Below are positions 11,961-24,200 of a DNA stretch of 64,000 nucleotides, piece by piece (position 1 is the stretch's first letter; each line of letters begins with the position of its first letter). A model generated the notes under the pieces. It saw only the letters and a program-made list of their open reading frames with translations. It was not told where the DNA came from and did no database searches. The DNA is taken from NCBI GenBank assembly GCA_026874595.1, contig CM049321.1:7810979-7874978 (forward strand), in the 5' to 3' direction. The stretch is from Sipunculus nudus (Eukaryota > Annelida > Sipuncula > Golfingiida > Sipunculidae). The translations under genes were made by a program, and so were the position numbers.

Positions 11961-12740
11961 TTTGTCAAAAACAGCTTGATGCATGTGGCGCCAAATAATC
12001 TCAATATCAAATATGAGTCATGTGACCAACATTTGCACAAAACTTGGTGATCCCAGCTCCTGCCGTTTCTGAGATGTAAGTATGCTTACTTGGCCAATTG
12101 ACTAAGTTCAAATTCCCAGAACACGGCCAAAATTCATTGAACCCAAACCATTTGAACAAACTTCAGAGAGCTCATCTCTGGTATCATTTCTGTGAAATAT
12201 TGAACAATCTGACTAAATGATTTCGGCGAAGAAGATTTTAAAAGGTTTTCTAGCTTTTCCTAAAAAAACGCAAGTCGATGCAGGGTAGCGCCACTTATAC
12301 TGGAATTTCAAATGTGACTCGTGTGACCAACATTTGCATAACATTTGTTGATGATAGCTCCAACCGTTTCTGATATTGTAATTTTGGTATGCTTTTTTGG
12401 CCAAATGACCAAGTTCAGTTTCCTGTAACTCGGCCAAAAATCATCGAACGGGAACCAATTGAACAAATATGAGAGATATTGTTCCTAGGATCATTTCTGT
12501 GAAATGTTGGACAATTTGGCTGGAAGTTTTGGAGAAGGAGATTTTTAAAAGTTTTTCTAGCCTTTTCCCTATAAAAATCGTAGTCATTCCAGGCTGCAAA
12601 ATAATAAGCCATATATGATAAAGTTTGGCATTTGATTGATTTTTCCACAAAATCTGGCGCTGCTTTAACGGTTTTTGAGATAGCATAGGTTAACGTACGG
12701 CGGACGGACGACGCCGCGCCATCGCATGAGCTCACGGGTT
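11961..12740. repeat. Tandem-core repeat, unit about 308 bp, with Helitron-like 3' end
   Basis: Two full and one partial copy. Each has GATGCA followed by GTGGCGCCA or GTAGCGCCAC, then GTGACCAACATTTGCA, a CCGTTTCTGA block and GATCATTTCTGTGAAAT. The last copy runs into GCGGACGGACGACGCCGC, then a short palindrome and CACTAAAA. The hairpin followed by CTAA is the end structure discussed in the findings. Confidence 0.8.
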
Positions 12741-13979
12741 CACTAAAAATCTTCCCATCTCACATCATATTTTGTTTGTTACAACCATGCCAAATTCCTA
12801 TTGGCTGAAACTACTGGATGATACCCAAAGCGCGTGGAGAAGAAGCAATATCTCATTTTAATGACAGGAAGTGCCCATTATTTCGCTCATACTGATCATT
12901 CGGCAGCAGTTTCGGTCCCGGTGGCGTCTAAGCATCTGTATTAATGGTAATATGCAGGAGTTATATGGTGTCTTAATGCCACACAAGAAATATTTGCCCA
13001 AACGTATTTGGACAGTTCTGTCTAACCATCCGTAAGCTGAAGTCTAAATGTACTGGGTTGTACCGCTAGTTGAGCCAGACGGACTAGCAGTACTGGTTGT
13101 ATATTTAAGTGAGCAATTCGGCCTTGTTCCCATTACAATGTCAACATTACTTTTCACAGTATATCTCGTCGTCTGCGTGACGTCAGAGTGGGCCCGCGCG
13201 ATATATTAAGACATTGCGCACATATTATTTATACAATTAATTCATATAATAATGGCTTACTTTGTGATTTTTTATTAACATGGCGAGGTCGCGAAAATGA
13301 AACCCTCGCGAAACACCAAACAGAAAAAAAAGTCGCGACTATAAAGCCAACCACAGTACATAAAAGTAATCTATCCGTCTACCTTTGTAGAATTTATGAG
13401 ATTCCTAGCTTACTCTGTTTATACATATTGATGAACTGCGGGAATTTTTATTATAACGCAAGTGTGACGGCGGTATGAGTTTATATACAAGCTGTTAGTA
13501 ATCACGGTACATGCTGCCATGTTGGCAAACAGAAAAAGCAGGATACTGGAAGTGGCTGACTGCAGATGTGTGGGAGTTGGAAGGTCACTATAGCTGTCAG
13601 TGGTCACACTATATGAAGAACCTTGTTCCTCTGATTTTACCCAGGATGTTTATACTAGATGTGTTCAGGTGTGACTGGTGGCCATTTTGTCGACCCCCCA
13701 CATGTTATAAACACGTGCTTATAAACATTCGAACAGTCTGGACAATGTTCGATTGCCGCTTTTTGGCAATTTTTTTGGTACCAGGTTAAAGGAGTTATCT
13801 TTTTTCAACAGACGTCAGATATCGTAAAAGATCCTTGTAATACGTGTATATCGATCGGTGCAAGATGAATATATCGCTCTGACTTGGACCAATGCGCATC
13901 TGAAATTCTCTGAAAGAATCGATATTATCATCGAGGACATTGATAAACAAAAGCACCGCAAATGGTGCATAATACGCCC
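12741..13979. other. No convincing gene
   Basis: Frames at 13188-13478 and 13511-13789 (plus) overlap opposite-strand frames and show no family motif. The sequence is somewhat less AT-rich around 12800-12960 and 13130-13200. A short inverted repeat (CTAGTTGAGCC...GGACTAG) sits near 13069. Confidence 0.4.
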
Positions 13980-14445
13980 GTCGCATCTTGTGAGCTCCAA
14001 CCTCATTAAATATGTGTGAATTTTGCCAAAAATGTAATTCAGTTAAGAAACTCTATTGGTTAATTTTTTTATGAGTTTCATGTAAATCCTTCAGATCTAT
14101 GGTTACCCATGACACACCTACCAGTCTGGTGACCTCTGACCTGAGTAAGTATGCATGCATATTGCCAGTTATCATACTCACGTGAGATCTTGTGTTGGTT
14201 AATATTTGAGTTTTGTCCAAATCCATCATATTCCTGGTAGGTTATCGCGGGGACACCAAAAGTAGCCTAGCGACCTCTGACCTTATTAAATTTGCGTGGA
14301 TTTAACTCGGTCGATTAATCTTTTGGAAAGTAGTTATGGTAGTTTCGTGAAGTCCTGGAATGTTATCGCGACGACACTAAAAGTTAACAGACGGACTTAA
14401 CATGGGTAAACCATTACACGTCCTGTCATAGACGGGCGTATAAAA
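13980..14445. repeat. Tandem repeat of about 140-bp units
   Basis: Three diverged units share GTGACCTCTGACCT, a TTAAAT(A/T)TG(T/C)GTG block and GTCATCGC-like ends, closing with ACAGACGGACTTAACATGGG. The organisation, tandem cores ending in a CGGAC tract, resembles the neighbouring islands. Confidence 0.6.
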
Positions 14446-16275
14446 CAGATTAAAAAATATACAATCCTAATTCTTAAACTAAATCAGGACAAGACCAAAT
14501 TACATTTAGAAAAGCATATCGATAAATGAAAGAATTTAAAAATGCAGTTGTAACATTAAGCAATTTATTATACTTCGAATCAATACTTCTTGAATTATTG
14601 CGTGAATTCTTGGGATAGGCCTGCTTTAAAACAAGCTTTGCGGATTGGTCTGTTATAATATTATAATTGCATTATATATTATACTAGAGATAGTTATTGT
14701 GATATATGGCTAAAAAATTACAGGAAATAAATTGTCAGGTAAACATAAATGTAATTTGATATGCTACTGTACAATAAAATATTCATAAACGTTTCTGTTT
14801 CCCCTTTTATTGACGATTTATCTAAAACCACGCGTGACGTGACGCTTCTTCTTTGACGCAAAAGGACGCTCTCTGAATTTCGTTTTTTTAGCGGACACCA
14901 GTACAGCCCTGTCAAAGGAAAATGATAAAATAAAGAGTAAGCGATCTCGAAAAAAAAGGAGTAGAATTCTTTTAAATAAATAGTAAAAAGAAAAATTCTC
15001 CCGTTTCATAGAATGAATAAAGATGTGCTTTGCATACCACAATTTGTAGATATATATCGTTTCCAAAGTCAGAAACATACCTGGTGCACATCCCCATGCT
15101 TTAAAGATAAGGGCTGGACATTTGCATATGCAAATGTTCCATTTTTTCTATCTTGACTGTCAATTATAAAGCAGAAGAGAAATAGTAAATATTGGAATTC
15201 TCTAACTGAAAAAAAGGGGGGAAAAAGTTGCTAAAAAAGCGACTTAAAAAGTGATTTGGCAGGCCTTCAGCACTACACGAGTACAGTCGAGTATACCTCG
15301 AGTTCTAACAATATTTGGCATTGATGCCATGGCCAGGATCGAACTGGGGACATTCAGCTTCTTTGCCTAAAATCTAAACCAGAAACTACGTCATACAAAG
15401 TTTCCGCAAGTTTGCAGATGTTTAGTGAAACGTTTTTGGGCGGTTTACTCATCATAGTTCATTTTTCTTAAATTAAAGCTCCATTTTCTTCATTTTAACT
15501 GGCGGCCAATTAATAAAGTTCCACGTTTTGGAAGCTACGTACAATACAGCTTTTCCATCACATAGGAGAAATCTTTCAGCAAAGACTGGCACCTGGTGTT
15601 CGGGTTATATATATCATCGAAGTTAGAATGTATTTGTTGCATTTTAAATTATAGAAGTACCAAGGGACCCACAGGTCACGGCGCTCAGCCGAATGTCTTG
15701 AAATTCTTGTCCTTAGAGGCGGGGTTCCGGTCGGTGTCCAGGCCCAGTCCGATGTAAACAGGCCTGCGAATCATAGTCATGGCCAGAAGCGCCTATGACA
15801 ACCTAAAGAATCATGATCGAATTAGAACACTTTGCCAGAGAAAAACAAAAGACACCAGACGTTATAATAATGTGTTTACTCTCCTAATAAGAATAGGGAC
15901 AATAATATGTGGTTGAAAGATAATCTTAAAATTCAGACAAAATTCAGCAATGCAATGGGTTACATTATCCGTGGTATGACCATTGAAGATCTGCCTAATT
16001 GACAAATGTATTTTTGTGTGCAGGTCTCTCAGACATAACAGATAAGATATAAACAGCATCAATCCATCCTGCATTATATGACCATCTCCCCCTACTAATG
16101 AAGTCTAAAGCCCCGTTTATATTACACTGAAAGGTGCTGGCAAAGGTAACCAGTATACACTGCATATATATATACGTTATGGGAAATGCGCTGTTTAGAC
16201 TGGTACTTATTGCTATCCGGCCACTTTGTTCGCGAATTGACCAAATAGCGGTTGGTACCAGACCATGTATTGTGT
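14446..16275. other. No firm gene; weak exon and repeat fragments
   Basis: A minus-strand acceptor (tgacag) near 14910 precedes a short basic frame (AVLVSAKKTKFRERPFASKK, stopping at 14818) with AATAAA just after the stop; it could be a terminal exon but is too short to claim. 14940-15180 is a copy of a dispersed repeat also found at 27270-27500 and 42550-42790. 15333-15384 holds tRNA-like A and B boxes on the minus strand (possible old SINE). Confidence 0.35.
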
Positions 16276-16644
16276 TTAAAGATCAAAGACACCCTTTATG
16301 CCACAGTCATATAGTAATAAACCATCTCTTCTATCTATCCCTAATATAAACGTCAGATTTAGTTTATTATCAGAAGTATTTAATATGACAAAGTCTAATG
16401 TTTTACATCTCACATCAACTGGTTCTCTGATGTCTGTATTTAATATCTCATTCTGTACGTTGCTGCATCGTTTATCCGGTGTCAGTAAAACGAATCTGCT
16501 ATCTTTTGGTTGTTCGGATATTTGAGGGTATACTGTAAATGCTCTGATGCCAGGGTGTCGCGCGGTCCGCACTGTGAACTTGAATACATGCCATCTGAAT
16601 CTGGCTCGATACACTTCTAAGATTGTTCCTGTCAAAAGTCTCAA
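16276..16644 (-). CDS. Candidate coding exon, unidentified protein
   Basis: One of the longest non-repetitive open frames here (122 codons to a TAA). An acceptor-like ctgacag just before 16623 would start it at GTILEVYRARFRWHVFKFTV; it continues with balanced amino-acid composition and ends LLLYDCGIKGVFDL. I do not recognise a family; three Cys residues fit a secreted or extracellular domain only loosely. The opposite strand also has a 75-codon frame, which weakens the case. It may be a terminal exon, a pseudogene fragment or chance. Confidence 0.3.
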   Translation of the reverse strand: MRLLTGTILEVYRARFRWHVFKFTVRTARHPGIRAFTVYPQISEQPKDSRFVLLTPDKRCSNVQNEILNTDIREPVDVRCKTLDFVILNTSDNKLNLTFILGIDRRDGLLLYDCGIKGVFDL

Positions 16645-16955
16645 GTCATATTAACAGTAGTTGCTAAATTAGTATTAATTTTGGCATTTTTGGATAACAA
16701 ATATTAGTATTTCGAGAGCTTTATGATAATATACATGAACTCGTTTACATAAACCACGTGACCTGCTACCATTTATAGCACATATGATCCCAGTTGAGCA
16801 AGGCTAAGATAGACGACCTCCAATGCGTCTAGTTTAATTGTACGAAGTCCTCATGGAGGATGGAACAAATAAAAGAAGTCTGGCCAGAAAGATCTGACCG
16901 GTACATGCACGCTCACGTGCTCTGTCAACAAGGATACCTGTACACACCTGCAAAG

Positions 16956-16958
<3 letters not shown>

Positions 16959-17029
<71 letters not shown>

Positions 17030-17030
17030 A
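16959..17030. repeat. (AT)n microsatellite
   Basis: Alternating AT with one GT interruption near the end. Confidence 0.95.
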
Positions 17031-20000
17031 TTACATAGGCAGGAAAACATATTAAACCTGGCATTTTAAACATATTAAACCTGGCATTTTATTTTTAAGT
17101 TTTTCCTATTTCCGGACAGTTTCTTGGAACTTTTATAACGTATTATTAAAAATCACTTGTTTTCAGTGGGTATACAACTGCGGTATGCCATCGTTTTCAG
17201 TATTTTTAATGTACTCAATATCAACAGATTATTGGAATTCTTGATTCGATCTTCTTATTTATGAATGTACACGTCATTTCACTTCATTTTTTTCTCTGTC
17301 ATTATTATATTTGACATAAAATGCCCCTATGAATGCTCAACAAATATTCAATAAATATTCACTAATAAATCATCTTCCCATTTTGGTCTCTGCAGGCAGA
17401 TCTGGTATATATATTTCCTCAATAATGATAAGCGGGTAAATCTTTCTGGTCACATACATACAGTGCATATTATTCTTAAAGGTATGCAAATTATCTGAGA
17501 GGTGAATAAAATAAGATTAAATATTACAAAACACGTGTCTAAACAGGCAAAGGTGTACCTGTCTGATGTATCCTGACTTGTACAGGTGTATGGTACGTAC
17601 AGTATTTACAAAAACTTAAACTGTACATGCAGTTTCTTCTACCACTTATATTCGTAACCAAGGTAACCGCTTACTTGTGCCTCAATAAGCCTCGGTTCAA
17701 GCACAGACCCCACCAGTCATTATTTTTGTATGTCAGCTTGGAAGAGGGAAAAGACATAGAAACCAAACATAGGAACCCAGGAAAATAAAATGAAACAAGT
17801 AGATTTAGCAATACAGTGCTGCCACACTGGATTTTAAGGGGAAAAGTATAGGATCTTACAAGAAAAAAATATCAAATTGTCCGAGAAAAAGTATGACAAA
17901 TATAGAAATCAATGCAAAATTGCCAAATTTTATACACTTTAACAGCATATGATAGTTCCAAACAGGCTGCGTGTTATAGCATTTTACCTAAGTAGTGACA
18001 GTCAACATATCAATAATTTTTTTTTCAAACACTGACAAGATCACCTTAAAAAATATGCGCAAATAAAATGTCACTTTTATGATATATACTTTTATGACAG
18101 AATACGTCTTCTGGAATCAGTAAGTTTTATGTAAACGCCCAAAAATAACCATTTGGAGATGATCGTTTGAGAAAAAAGTATAAAAATGTATTAACCTCTG
18201 AAAAAGTATGAATAGGGAAAAAAAGACTTTCCTCAAAAAAAGTTATGTTACTTTTTAAATTAAAAAAAGATATGGAGTGTCAGCACAGCAATACTTAAGT
18301 TCTGTTTAACAGCCAGCGAAAAACGCCCGGGACACTGAACATGTGCGTCGTTTAAAAGAAAGTTTTTCTGGTTAATAAGATCAACACATTGTAATATATA
18401 AATATATAAATAACAGTCGTTGCTGGAAAATTATCAAACACCAGATAAACGCCATGAGATATACGGGTTGGACACTCTTTCAAGTTGAACCAAGGGTATT
18501 GAAACACAAGTACACGACTGCCTTGAATGTGACAAAAAGACTACAACCACGTGACCATCTAAGCTTGATGACAAATACAGACATAGCAGCAACCACCATT
18601 TTATCACAGTGCTTTCGTGCAGTACTGGTTTAGTGCAGATTGACGTCATTTATTTAGGGAGAAAATGTAATGAACATAAGGGGGGTTCAAATACGCTTGA
18701 AAACCATTCCCTTTTGTTCTCAATGCATATTATTTTAACCTCAATCACGGAATGGTCATGGTACACAGGTAAAAAGAGAGTAAAATATTTTAAACTTTTT
18801 AAGCCCACAGACCACGTGGGCACCCTGTACACATACATGTACACAATCACAGAAACATAGTTTGAAGCCTGCATTAACTTGGAAAATTCCATTTTTTATG
18901 TTACTGGAATTACAAACTATTTGCGTGAAACCACAAGATGAAATAAGTGTTGAACCATATATATATAGTTGTATATATTAATTCTGTAATTTCCCAAAGA
19001 TTAAATACGTGTTGAACCATACATATATAGTTCTGTTAGGACAGTTGGCTCAGCATGAGATTTCTTATCCGACTCTTACATTTTTAGTTAAATAATAAAG
19101 TATAGCCCCGTTCTTATGCCAAGACTCACTGGACCACAGCGAGTCTGGCAGTGAGTCGGGGTGGTGGGTGATCTGGTGTATTAATTGGTGTTAACTTCCA
19201 CAAAGGAAAAGTGATACCAGTATGCTCTATTGTACAACTTGAGGTAATAATTACCTGTTGTTTGCCATGAACTGATAGTGGAGACACTGATGAGTGATCC
19301 CACACGTGACAGTACACTTGAAATCATAGAAAATACTGGCTGGCAAATGGGAAATTTGGCAAATCACTTTGGTGAAAATAAATTACATTGGACTTTTTTG
19401 GACTTAAGCAGAACTTGGGAGTAAATGAAAAATAAATGGACAAGATTAGACTTAATTTTCCCTTATAAAAAAAAGTCCTATACCAACTTAAGCTGAGACT
19501 TCAAACTAGTTTCCTGGTCGAAGAAAATAAGATGAAAGGGCAGCATGCAAGTTTAAAAGTAATCAATGGGCATAACTTTTGCAATACCTAGAATTTGTGT
19601 CAGAGGCATTCTTACAGCAACCTGACATCATTTTAATGTTGGCATAATAAGAATAAGTTTGTATCTGTGGGACAATTTTAATAAGATGCATTCACACTTT
19701 GCCGTACATTTGATTAACTTCAACTATTACAAAGAAGAGTCTGGAGTTGCTGATATAAGTATAGAATTTGGCATATCCACAAAGGTATTATTCCGTTATG
19801 ATGCCACGAAATTAAAACACTGATATTTGACAGATGAGAGAGAGAAACACATACATGTATAATAAGGCATGATGAAGTCTCCGGCAGATTGTAGAGAATA
19901 CTAGAGGCAGCCCTTATTCTCAATCTGCATGGAGGCTGTTTTGCGCAGGTTTTCGTCAAATTATGTTAATAATAATTCAAATAACAATAAAATCTGCCAT

Positions 20001-20418
20001 TTATCACAATATTCAATTCTAAGTTAACTCGGACTGGCACACATTTATCTGCCAATGGCTGTACTCATCCCTCTGGCTTTTTGTTGAAGTTGGGCCATTG
20101 GTACAGCAATCGTTAACAATAAGATACACATCACTAACAGCAGCAAAAGAGAATGGTGGAGATCTCAAACCTATGTATACACATGTATGAATACATTATT
20201 TTGCATACAGAATGTGTTGATATACTGAAAAATGTAGTAACCCAACCATTCATCATTCAACTATTTATCACCGCTATACATTAATATACAATATTGTCCA
20301 TTTTGCTTTGCTGGTTTTGGTGAGCAGAGGCCAATGTTCAGTTGATTATAAAACCAGCATGAAATCATGTGAACATTTTCTCATTGCAGAGGCATATATT
20401 ATAATGCAGGTGTATGTA

Positions 20419-20428
<10 letters not shown>

Positions 20429-20485
<57 letters not shown>
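20429..20485. repeat. (GT)/(AT)n microsatellite
   Basis: A short GT run turns into a pure AT run of about 55 bp. Confidence 0.95.
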
Positions 20486-20490
<5 letters not shown>

Positions 20491-20499
20491 ATCTCTCTT

Positions 20500-21071
20500 T
20501 TGTAGACGTGTCAAAGCTGATGTCTACCAATGAGAGATGACAGTGAATTAAAGCCACACAGTATTAGCTGCACCATAGTATCACCACAAGGTGCATGACA
20601 AAGTTAAGACAAACATGTCAGGAGAAGAGAGCCGATTGGTCGACGGAAGCTGAGAAGGATCAACCAATAGTGTTTAAGCACAACTCCACAACAGTGATCG
20701 GCCGCCAGAGAAACCAGTCCAAGAGGAGCGCCCAACCACAGCTGGGGCAACGGCGTAAACAATACTGAGGACATTAAGGTGAATTCGTGGAGAGTTCCGC
20801 AACGAGAAGAGGAACACAGCACACAACACATGGCGATAGTCTCTGACGCCAGTTGCCATGGCAACCAGATGCTGCTCTGTAACATCTAGGGTTGATACAA
20901 CACAGAAGAAGATGCATATATGATGTACGCAGTGGGTAACCGACCAGCTGGCACGCCCAGCGACAACAGCAACGAGTTATCACCACCAAGTACGAATGTC
21001 CATACACTCCACACACGAGTTACAATATCCAGTGGACAACCAGACCACTAGGTGTGCATGCTCGTGGAGGA
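20500..21071 (-). other. Probable PDE1 3' untranslated region
   Basis: This stretch directly follows the stop codon on the minus strand and is less AT-rich than its surroundings. It has only short overlapping frames and no family motif. I assign it as 3' UTR by position only. No clear AATAAA was found near it on the minus strand, so the transcript end is unknown. A long (AT)n run at 20429-20485 lies beyond it. Confidence 0.4.
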
Positions 21072-21274
21072 CTAACCTTTAACGGAAGGCTCACTCGAGC
21101 CGCCTGAGGCTACTTTTTGTTTATCACTGTTGCTCAAATCTCCGTTTTCTTTTTTAGTGTTAGTTCCAGATAAGTCTGTTTTTCTCTCCTCCTCTGGAGA
21201 GTTCACACCAGAATCGCTGTGTTCTGATTTGCTATCTCCTGATAATTCTTGTCGTGCTTTTCTCTCTATGGCAT
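21072..21274 (-). CDS. PDE1: PDE1 window exon 11, C-terminal tail and stop
   Basis: 203 nt from acceptor cacag at 21274 to a TAG stop at 21072-21074. After a split Asp it reads AIERKARQELSGDSKSEHSD and continues as a hydrophilic, probably disordered tail rich in Ser, Glu, Asp and Lys, ending SSEPSVKG. The stop lies inside a donor-like AAAG/GTTAGT, so an alternative isoform that skips the stop is formally possible. No second downstream exon was recognised. Confidence 0.9.
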
Positions 21275-24200
21275 CTGTGTGAGATTTGTGAAAACAAATT
21301 CATTAAATTGACAAAAATGTCACAAAAATTACATTTCAATGAACAGAAAGAAAAGGTGTTAAGGCTGAATTGAATTAAAGATTTGATAAAATGTTCCCAT
21401 GTTACCATCTTTAAATGTGTCATTAGCACGATTAATGAACATATCATGATTGAATATTAACCATTAAATATCATCCAGTGCCATTATAACATATATCTTA
21501 TAGACTTATATGCATCAAATACTGTTCTCATTTTGTGTTCTTGAAGATTCAAGTTGCTCCTGTGATCTACATCAGAAAGTCACATTCATTAAATCATTTC
21601 CTTTATCTTTTCAATACTGTCATACAGAAATGAATAATACAATATTATAATTAATTACCACATAGCTCTGGGGAGAAGATGCTAAATTTCTTAAATACAA
21701 ATTGTCAAGAAAATATTTTCTACATCAATCCCACCATTTGCACTCCTAGTTCATTTTTCCAATAAGCAATAGCCTTTATGTGGTCACATGATGAAATTTA
21801 CATAAAATAGACTGGCTCTAGATTTCTTACCCCTGGCTGCTCTTTCTTTCCATAACATTTTATTTGTTGATAGACAATCTTCCCAACACCTCCTGAGCTC
21901 AAACTTCACTGCAAATATGAAAAGGAAAATTATACAGATTATAGGGAGAAAGCTAGTTTTACAAATAGAAAAGATGGCCCCATAGACTGGCCATTTAACC
22001 CTATCACATATATAATATTGCCGGGATTGGTATGATGATGCATGCTCTAAAATGCTGTTACAAAACTAAAATACAATTAACAATCATTATATGTACTATA
22101 ATGAGAATATGAAATCCATTGGCAAAAATATTACATTATATAATATCACAGTATATTGTTTTTGTAATAACATTCAAATCTAAAGTAAAACAGTGGCATC
22201 TCTGCCAAAAGTTTTAAAAATATAAATCAATAAGCATTTAAAAGAAATAAAATTGAAAACTTGAAACCGGACTTGACTTCTACCACCACCATGTGCTCAA
22301 GCTCAAAAAGTTGTTCCTGTGCTCAGAGATGTAAAATGGAGATTCATCTTGAGATTTATAATATATTGAGATTTATAATGCAAATATTTAAAAAAATTTA
22401 TGCATCCATAAGTTAAAGTATTCATGTAATAAATTGTGCTACAGGACCTAACACAAAAAAGTATGGAGTGAGCAGTGAAATTTCTTTCTTTTTCAAAATT
22501 ATCTGATGGAGACAAAATATGTGGATCTTTGCCAGCTTGCAGTAAGAATACAAGCTAATTCCTATCTTGAAAAAAGTAAAGGACAGCATACTGTGTAGTC
22601 CTTTTCCAATGATATCTTAAAAATCAAGGTGAGAGCACTTATAAGGAACATTAATGGGGACTTTTTGGCAAAAAAAAAATTACAAGCGCGCAGGGATTTT
22701 TTTCTGGTCTGGCCTGAGGTAACATTTACCTGAAGGTGACCTTGGGGTAGAGGGCCTGCTGGTCAGGCTTGACGTGCTAGTTTGAGCATCTTTTTTGTCG
22801 AAGGTTTCCTCTGAGATGGAGGTTGTGAATTTTGGAGACTGTGTCTGCAGAGGAATGAGTATTTTTTCGAGCATGTCTCCCATCATTTGGAAGCTAGGGT
22901 CCACGATAAATTCGATGAAACCTGGCCAAAAAAAGCATAAAAAAAAACTTTTTCAGCTGAATTTGCTACAGAACTAAAGAATCATTGTACATATAAACAA
23001 TATACCTAAAAAATATAATTTATCATAAGTTACAAGCAATATTTGACCTATATTATATTTTGATACTGCATGAATTAAAAAAATATTACACCAATTAATA
23101 TATATGCAAATGGCTTTGAAGTCCTGTTCTTCATTGCTGCATGTTTTAAAGTTGATTCAATATGTGAGGAGATTACTGCTGGTTGTTAGTTGATGAAATT
23201 GCAATCTCACAGCATGAAGTGCTGCCTAAACCTCAGGAAGGGAAGCATCCATCTTTCAGTACAAGTGTTGAGTTTCACTATACAGCAAAGTTCTTCTATA
23301 TATATAGATTTGGCATGACATCATCCACAAATTGCATAAACAAACAGTAACAAAAAAATCTCATGAACTAAATTGAAATTAAAGTCATGAGACATGATAA
23401 TATCACTTGACTTTAAATGATGACTTCAGATAATTTTCTGACTGTACCTATTTGGGACTCTGCCACTAGAGTGCTTTTACGATCACAGAGAGGGGAGTAG
23501 GGTAGACCTAACTCAGCCTCCTTGTCACCCTGTAAATAAAACAAAGTTAAAAATATCTCTAAAAGGCATCTGATGAAACATCATAAACATTAAAGGCATC
23601 TGATGAAACATCATAAACATTAAAGGCATCTGATGAAACATCATAAACATTAAAGGCATCTGATGAAACATCATAAACAGTAAAGGCATCTGATGAAACA
23701 TCATAAACATTAAAGGCATCTGATGAAACATCATAAACATTAAAGGCATCTGATGAAACATCATAAACATTAAAGGCATCTGATGAAACATCATAAACAT
23801 TAACGGCATCTGATGAAACATCATAAACAGTAAAGGCATCTGATGAAACATCATAAACATTAGCGGCATCTGATGAAACATCATAAACATTAGCGGCATC
23901 TGATGAAACATCATAAACATTAAAGGCATCTGATGAAACATCATAACAGTAAAGGCATCAGATGAAACATCATAAACATTAAAGGCATCAGATGAAACAT
24001 CATAAACATTAAGGCATCTGATGAAACATCATAATCATCTCTAAAAATCATCTGATACTTAAGACAAAAGTCTTACGTGTCATAAAATGGTAAACATTTA
24101 TCATATACAGGGAAGCCTGTGTAATAAGACAACCCAGTGGTCTTAATTCACAGGTGGACTTATTAAACAGGTTAGTTATAACCAATGTGAATGCTTTCTG

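Larger units (their letters stand above)
16645..20499. other. No gene seen; region downstream of PDE1
   Basis: AT-rich sequence with (AT)n at 16959-17030 and 20429-20485. There are no frames with recognisable motifs. 18300-18650 has somewhat higher GC without a coherent frame. Confidence 0.5.

Noticed and set aside
13188-13789. Two plus-strand frames of about 90 codons
   Set aside because: Overlap an opposite-strand frame, have no motif, and composition looks random.
14818-14910. Short basic terminal exon with an adjacent AATAAA (minus)
   Set aside because: Only about 30 codons, no recognisable similarity, and next to a dispersed repeat; left as a note rather than called.
19040-19085. tRNA-like GTTGGCTCAGCATGAGA
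   Set aside because: Resembles an A box only; no B box at the right spacing.
23525-23944. 139-codon minus-strand frame repeating MMFHQMPLMF
   Set aside because: Pure product of the 30-bp minisatellite, whose unit is divisible by three; it lies in an intron of PDE1.
23566-24050. Regular repeats resembling a CRISPR array
   Set aside because: There are no unique spacers between the units, and the context is a eukaryotic intron.
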